From: Trichoplusia ni
Lineage: Eukaryota > Arthropoda > Insecta > Lepidoptera > Noctuidae
Direction of reading: 5' to 3'
Length of the DNA stretch: 64,000 nt
Assembly: GCF_003590095.1 (NCBI RefSeq)
Contig: NC_039491.1
Coordinates: forward strand, 5,952,001-6,016,000
In this document: positions 59,467-64,000 of the stretch, piece after piece
Layout of the letters: each line of letters opens with the position of its first letter
Numbering within the stretch: the stretch's first letter is position 1
The notes under the pieces: model-generated
Databases searched by the model: none
What the model was told of the DNA's origin: nothing
Seen by the model: the letters and a program-made list of their open reading frames with translations, nothing else
Translations under genes and position numbers: made by a program

Positions 59467-62400
59467 CTCAGTACAAGCATTTTTTAATCACAGGCGCGCA
59501 GTAAGTTTGGCGTTATAGTCTTTAAACGCTCCATAAGTTATTTTATAAATTAAATTAATTACATAAAAGATTAATAATCGAAACTACTATCATTTATAAA
59601 TCGAACACAATGATCGATCGAGAATGTTTCAAATCTAAAGTCAATATTATGTGAGAGCATTTATGTCAGAGCTACAAGTTTACTACCAAATATATGTATA
59701 GTAATAAAAATATACATTGAACACATTTAAATAAAAAAAGCAAATTAAAAAATAACTTTATAAGCCGACCGTTATCACGTTTGACATCACCTACTTAAAA
59801 CCAATCAACCGAATGAAAATACGCCAGCCAAGCTAACGCCCAGTCGGCAATGTTCAAACGCTGTCACTCGTAACATGGCACTCAATGAGGCTTTTACTTT
59901 CCTACCAAGAGAGAAAAGGGTTGTTCAATGACGCTGACTACGCTCAATTAGATTATTATAATAATCTGACGATCATTTATATTGTATTGACAATGTTCTT
60001 GCTTGATAATTGTTAAAATACTATACTCTTATGAAATTTGTTAATTTTGTGTTTAGATTTTGATAGTGATATTGTGTCAAACGTATTTGAAATTCTAATC
60101 GGTGATTATTAATCAAATTACACATCAAATGACGCTTCGGTGCTGATCAAGTTATGAATGATCACTGACAAACCAATCAAGTCGAGGACTCGACACCTTA
60201 GTAATGGGGTGAAGATAGACACACGGACAGAAAGCGAAACCTTAGTAATGGGATTAAGTTTTACTATTTAGCTTCAAAACAATAAAAAGCAAGAAAAAAG
60301 GCGACCCTTATAAAATTACAAAAGAATTCCAAAGGTCACATTTGAAGAAAGTAAAAAAGCAATATACAGAGCAAGCTTATTAAAAACAAATGACTGTTGA
60401 ACAACTCGAAACAAAATAAAGATCAAAAGATGTGACGAGCATTGTGAGTCTGTCATCACGTTTAATATTACATAAGAAGCGTACAGCAAGCTGTTATAAT
60501 GAAGTGAAATATTCATCAGCTACCGTCTAGAGACCTGGCTAGCACCCGAAAACGTACCACACTGGCTTATTATGATTTGGATGGAAAACCTGGGGGTTTT
60601 TAAAGAAGATTTTATGAATCTATTGAGATGAGATAATTTATTTAGTTTATTTTCAAAAGCAATAATTTTTTTATCAATCATTAAATGCTCCATTGTGTAT
60701 TATAAATATTTGTTTAAGTCACAAGGAAGTATACCCATTTAACATAATTTATTGATCTGAAAATATATGACCGATTTCGATTACAATAATTTGTACTACC
60801 TAAAAATAATGAAATCTCATCCAACTTCTTGCCATATATGTGGAAGGGTGACTGCGTAATACACCTTGTAGAGTGCCATCTCTCTTACACTATCGCAAAT
60901 ATATAACATGTAGACGTTGTTGTAGACCCTCAGTTCTCTCACAAGCATAACCATATTTTTTTGTCTCTATCAGTAATCACATTAATGCACCTTTTTAACT
61001 CGAAGTAAAACTAAAGTAAACAGAATAAGCCAACGACGGTCTCGCGTCGTTGAATTTTTGAGGGCTTCGTGTGATACCGGCGCATATTTCGGATGAAAAT
61101 CTGCTGCGGTGTCGTATGAAAAAAGAAAACTGTTTTGCATACAGTTTGATGTAAGGATGAAGCCACGAATTTGTGATATGACGGTAACGAATTATAATTT
61201 TTTCATTCATTAAAATTTTAATGTTATTTCTCTTATTTCGCTAGAGCATCATGATGCGCGCATGAGTTAATCTTTCTGCGATCACGATTTATTTTGGTAC
61301 ACGATTACTTTGACACTTATATTGGTGAGTTTTCACATTTGGTCTTGATTGAATACTAGGGTATAATAACAGGAAGAGGTAACAATAAAATCTAATCAAA
61401 AACTGGTGAATACAAAACCCAAGAACTCGGTATAGTTTGCATTTTAAGTATTCATGGCAATGTCTATCACTAAAGGCGGAACCTTAAACTGAGCTGCCGT
61501 AACCGGTAACATAAATGTATAATACTTTCCGAGTACGTTACCAATAATATTTTTTATAAAAATTAGTAAACAATGAAAGTTATTTCGTGCAAAATCTGCT
61601 AAAAATTCGAAATAAGAAATTAGTACATTTTCAGTTATTGCAAACTAGTTTAAGACTCAGTTGGAGTCTATACTTAAAATCTGACGCAGCGTGCAGTGAC
61701 ACGATTTATGAAAACAAAAATTATTTAGGTTTATGGTAATTTAGACCTCACTCCTTTTTTTAAACTTCGAGCACTACGAATGAAGTCAGTAACAATTTCG
61801 ACTAATTTCTTCATCGCTTGTATTTTAATTCTCATAGAGCACTTTTAAGAACAAGAGAGATAGGAGTAGATAGTACACACACAATAAACATTGTTCTAGA
61901 ACATAACAGTCAAAATATACTTTATATTTCAATAAATCAGCGACCAAATCGAATTAAAAACTTCACACGAATTTCGCAGCAATGTAGTCTGCATGTTAAT
62001 CAATCTCTCGTGAAAACGAACCACAAATAACGTTAGTAAGCTCGTAACTTTTACCTTACGTCAAGTTAGTCACAAACTTTTAATCTCTTATGTTATCCAG
62101 TTAACGCAGTACTCCAACGGTAATTGTATCACGTATAAGCACTTTACATTTTTTGATTACACACCCTGTTTATACGTCTGGGCGTACGAAATGTTTTTTG
62201 CTGACGAGATAATAAAATTAATGTACTTGGTCGGGCTGGTTTAATTACTTGCGGATGTGTATGTTTGGAATATTTTTGTACTGCAATGAGTACTTTGATG
62301 AGTATTATGGAATTAGTGTTTTACATAATTACTTAATAATACTTTTTGGTGACTTTATGTAGTGAGCGTTTTTCTTTTTTTTTTAAATTATTCTTATAAA

Positions 62401-63086
62401 ATACTTTGCATTATTTACTTGTTTGGTGATGGCGTAATCTCCTTTGCAGTTTGTAATTGTCTGAAACAAACAAACAAATAACTTAAATCTCTATACCTAC
62501 ATAATAAATGTTTAAAGCAACATACAGCATATGAAACGAAGAGGGCACAGCATTCTTATCTAAACTTAACAGAGGCAAGAGCCCCTATAAGATTACTTAT
62601 TAAGTAGATTACCGGGCACGGCAAGTCGGCCCCGACTGCGGAACCCATTCAGGGCTCGTAGACGGGCGATGAATTTTTGAGAGGCCTTCACAACGTGTGT
62701 GAGACTGGCGACTGAAAGCTTTTTTTTTCAGAAAAGGAATCGGCGTCGCAGATAATGAGCGAGACAGCCGCCTTCTCACTGAGACTCGTAACGGAATGTT
62801 TTTGGTGTTACACAGTTATGTTGGGTGGTTGTATTGACTTTAATTACAGGCCTTTCTTGACTACTTACTTTGGGGGAGTTTTGTATGGCAACTTGTAGCG
62901 TTGTTTGTTGCTGTGTTTTTATGAATGTAAAGTTAATAATAGTAGTAATGTCAAAATAAAATTTTGTTTGTTGTTTAGGGTGTCAGTTGTATCATTCTTA
63001 TTTCAACAACCCAACAATTGTTGAAATAAAAATTATTCAGGAGTGTTTTGGCCATCGAAATCTTATTCGTAAATTTATATAAATGT
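59467..63086. other. Non-coding stretch, nothing recognised
   Basis: AT-rich DNA. A GC-richer patch at 62570-62800 has no long frame. Open frames at 60316 (-), 60995 (-) and 61818 (+) are about 65-70 codons and unrecognised. Confidence 0.4.
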
Positions 63087-63302
63087 AAATAAATGCGGAC
63101 AACATCACATACATTGTTCTGAACCCAAAGTAAGTTGCTGAAGTACTTGTGTTATGGAATTCAGATACAACGAAGGTACCACAAACACCCATACCCGAGG
63201 CAATGTAGAAATGTGAATTTTTCATTGACCCGACCGGGGATCGAACCAGGCACCTCAGAGCTAGCGACACCTTGAAACCGGTGCATACGCCACTCGACCA
63301 CG
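63087..63302 (-). mobile_element. tRNA-derived SINE, copy 2
   Basis: Same family, orientation and length as 47209-47427, with about ten differences. The A-box region ('cgtggtcgagtggcgtatgc') and B box (GGTTCGATCCCC) are both kept. The minus-strand ORF at 63037-63270 runs through it and is not a gene. Confidence 0.85.
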
Positions 63303-63649
63303 GAGGTCGTCGTATTTAAATGTATATCATTTAAGGATCAATGCTTTTGTAAAATTACATACTCGTACATGTTTTCAGCTTTTGATGATTAGATATAAAA
63401 TATTGTAGCAATAAATCAGTGAGAGAGGTTCCCTAATTAATTGTATTACGTATCATCGTGTTCTGACGACATAGTTACGCCGCTAATAACATTAACTCTA
63501 TACGATCGCTTGGCTTCGGGAGCCAGGACTCTACAAATCGTATACTTGAAGTAAAATATTCGGTAGCATACATATCGTGATTTGGACAGGAAAATTAAAA
63601 GGAAAAGTTACGTTTTTTCTTTCATATGTTAAGCGTATGTAAATTCCTA
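63303..63649. other. Non-coding stretch, nothing recognised
   Basis: AT-rich DNA with no recognisable content. Confidence 0.4.
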
Positions 63650-63775
63650 TCTATCCTTTCTCCACTCCAAATCTCATCGGAATGGGTCTACCCGTTTGGT
63701 GAAGAGGGACCTAGAATACACATACACCAACACGCTCACATTCTTTCACAGTTATAATATTAGTGTAATTTTATC
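63650..63775 (+). repeat. Repeat tail, RTE-like
   Basis: 'ctccaaatctcatcggaatg' followed by 'cacgctcacattctttcaca' and 'gttataatattagtgtaatt' matches the generic tail of lepidopteran RTE-type repeats (the TTATAATATTAGTG ending). Non-coding. Confidence 0.5.
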
Positions 63776-64000
63776 GTCATACGAACCATGAAAATTATTT
63801 ACCAATTGTCAATAAAAGCTGTCTGTATTAAAGAACGGACGGGATTTGTTATTCCCATATAATGGCATGCGATGGCCTGCACGAGATATCAGAATGTATC
63901 CGTGTCATTAGATGATTGGTTCTCTACGGACGTTGATATTCCACAATCTGACTGACACACATACTACTCAATACCCGAAATGGATATGAAGCTAAAGTTG

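Noticed and set aside
1..64000. CRISPR arrays, operons, phage or other prokaryotic systems
   Set aside because: No regularly spaced repeats or prokaryotic gene arrangement; introns and SINEs show a eukaryotic nuclear genome.

Overview
The window is AT-rich, intron-bearing animal DNA, almost certainly from a moth or butterfly (Lepidoptera). This rests on the interspersed repeats, which I recognise from memory as Lepidoptera-type: tRNA-derived SINEs with an intact-looking B box, a 5S-rRNA-derived SINE, RTE-like tails ending in 'TTATAATATTAGTG', and the 'AGGGTTCCGTA' repeat family. It is also supported by a Ty3/Gypsy element of the CsRn1 type. No bacterial, viral or organellar genes are visible.

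Layout. Positions 1-23,200 hold no gene I can support, only AT-rich DNA with repeat fragments. A spliced gene on the + strand (23,222-27,199, eight coding exons, about 556 aa) encodes a highly divergent pyruvate kinase (PK) paralogue. Positions 27,240-37,940 are again non-coding, with one perfect 20-bp fold-back. A structurally complete Ty3/Gypsy retrotransposon lies on the minus strand (37,943-42,913). It has 477-bp LTRs that look identical, a 4-bp target duplication (gtac), a tRNA-Trp-type primer site, gag, and pol reached by a -1 shift; env is absent. Positions 42,918-54,250 are non-coding, with several SINEs. A second spliced PK paralogue lies on the minus strand (57,826 down to 54,378), convergent with the first. 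The remainder is non-coding, apart from one orphan exon-like segment (58,445-58,661) and a perfect 24-bp fold-back (59,413-59,466).

The main biological content is the pair of PK-fold genes. They share exon lengths (141/141 and 223/223 nt for two matching exons) and intron phases, so they descend from one duplicated gene. Both lack the residues that make PK an enzyme: the catalytic Lys, the metal-binding Glu/Asp, and the Arg/Asn/Ser of the IARLNFSH loop. The C-terminal domain, which binds the effector in active PKs, is better kept. I infer two PK pseudoenzymes. In the minus-strand copy the exon for the lid (B) domain appears decayed, with stops and a frame change. The flanking exons are in phase with each other, so the mature protein may lack the lid entirely. 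The retrotransposon sits between the two genes and, judging from its LTRs, is a very recent insertion unrelated to them.

All exon limits were inferred by eye from splice consensus, reading phase and similarity to PK as I remember it. No search or alignment was run.
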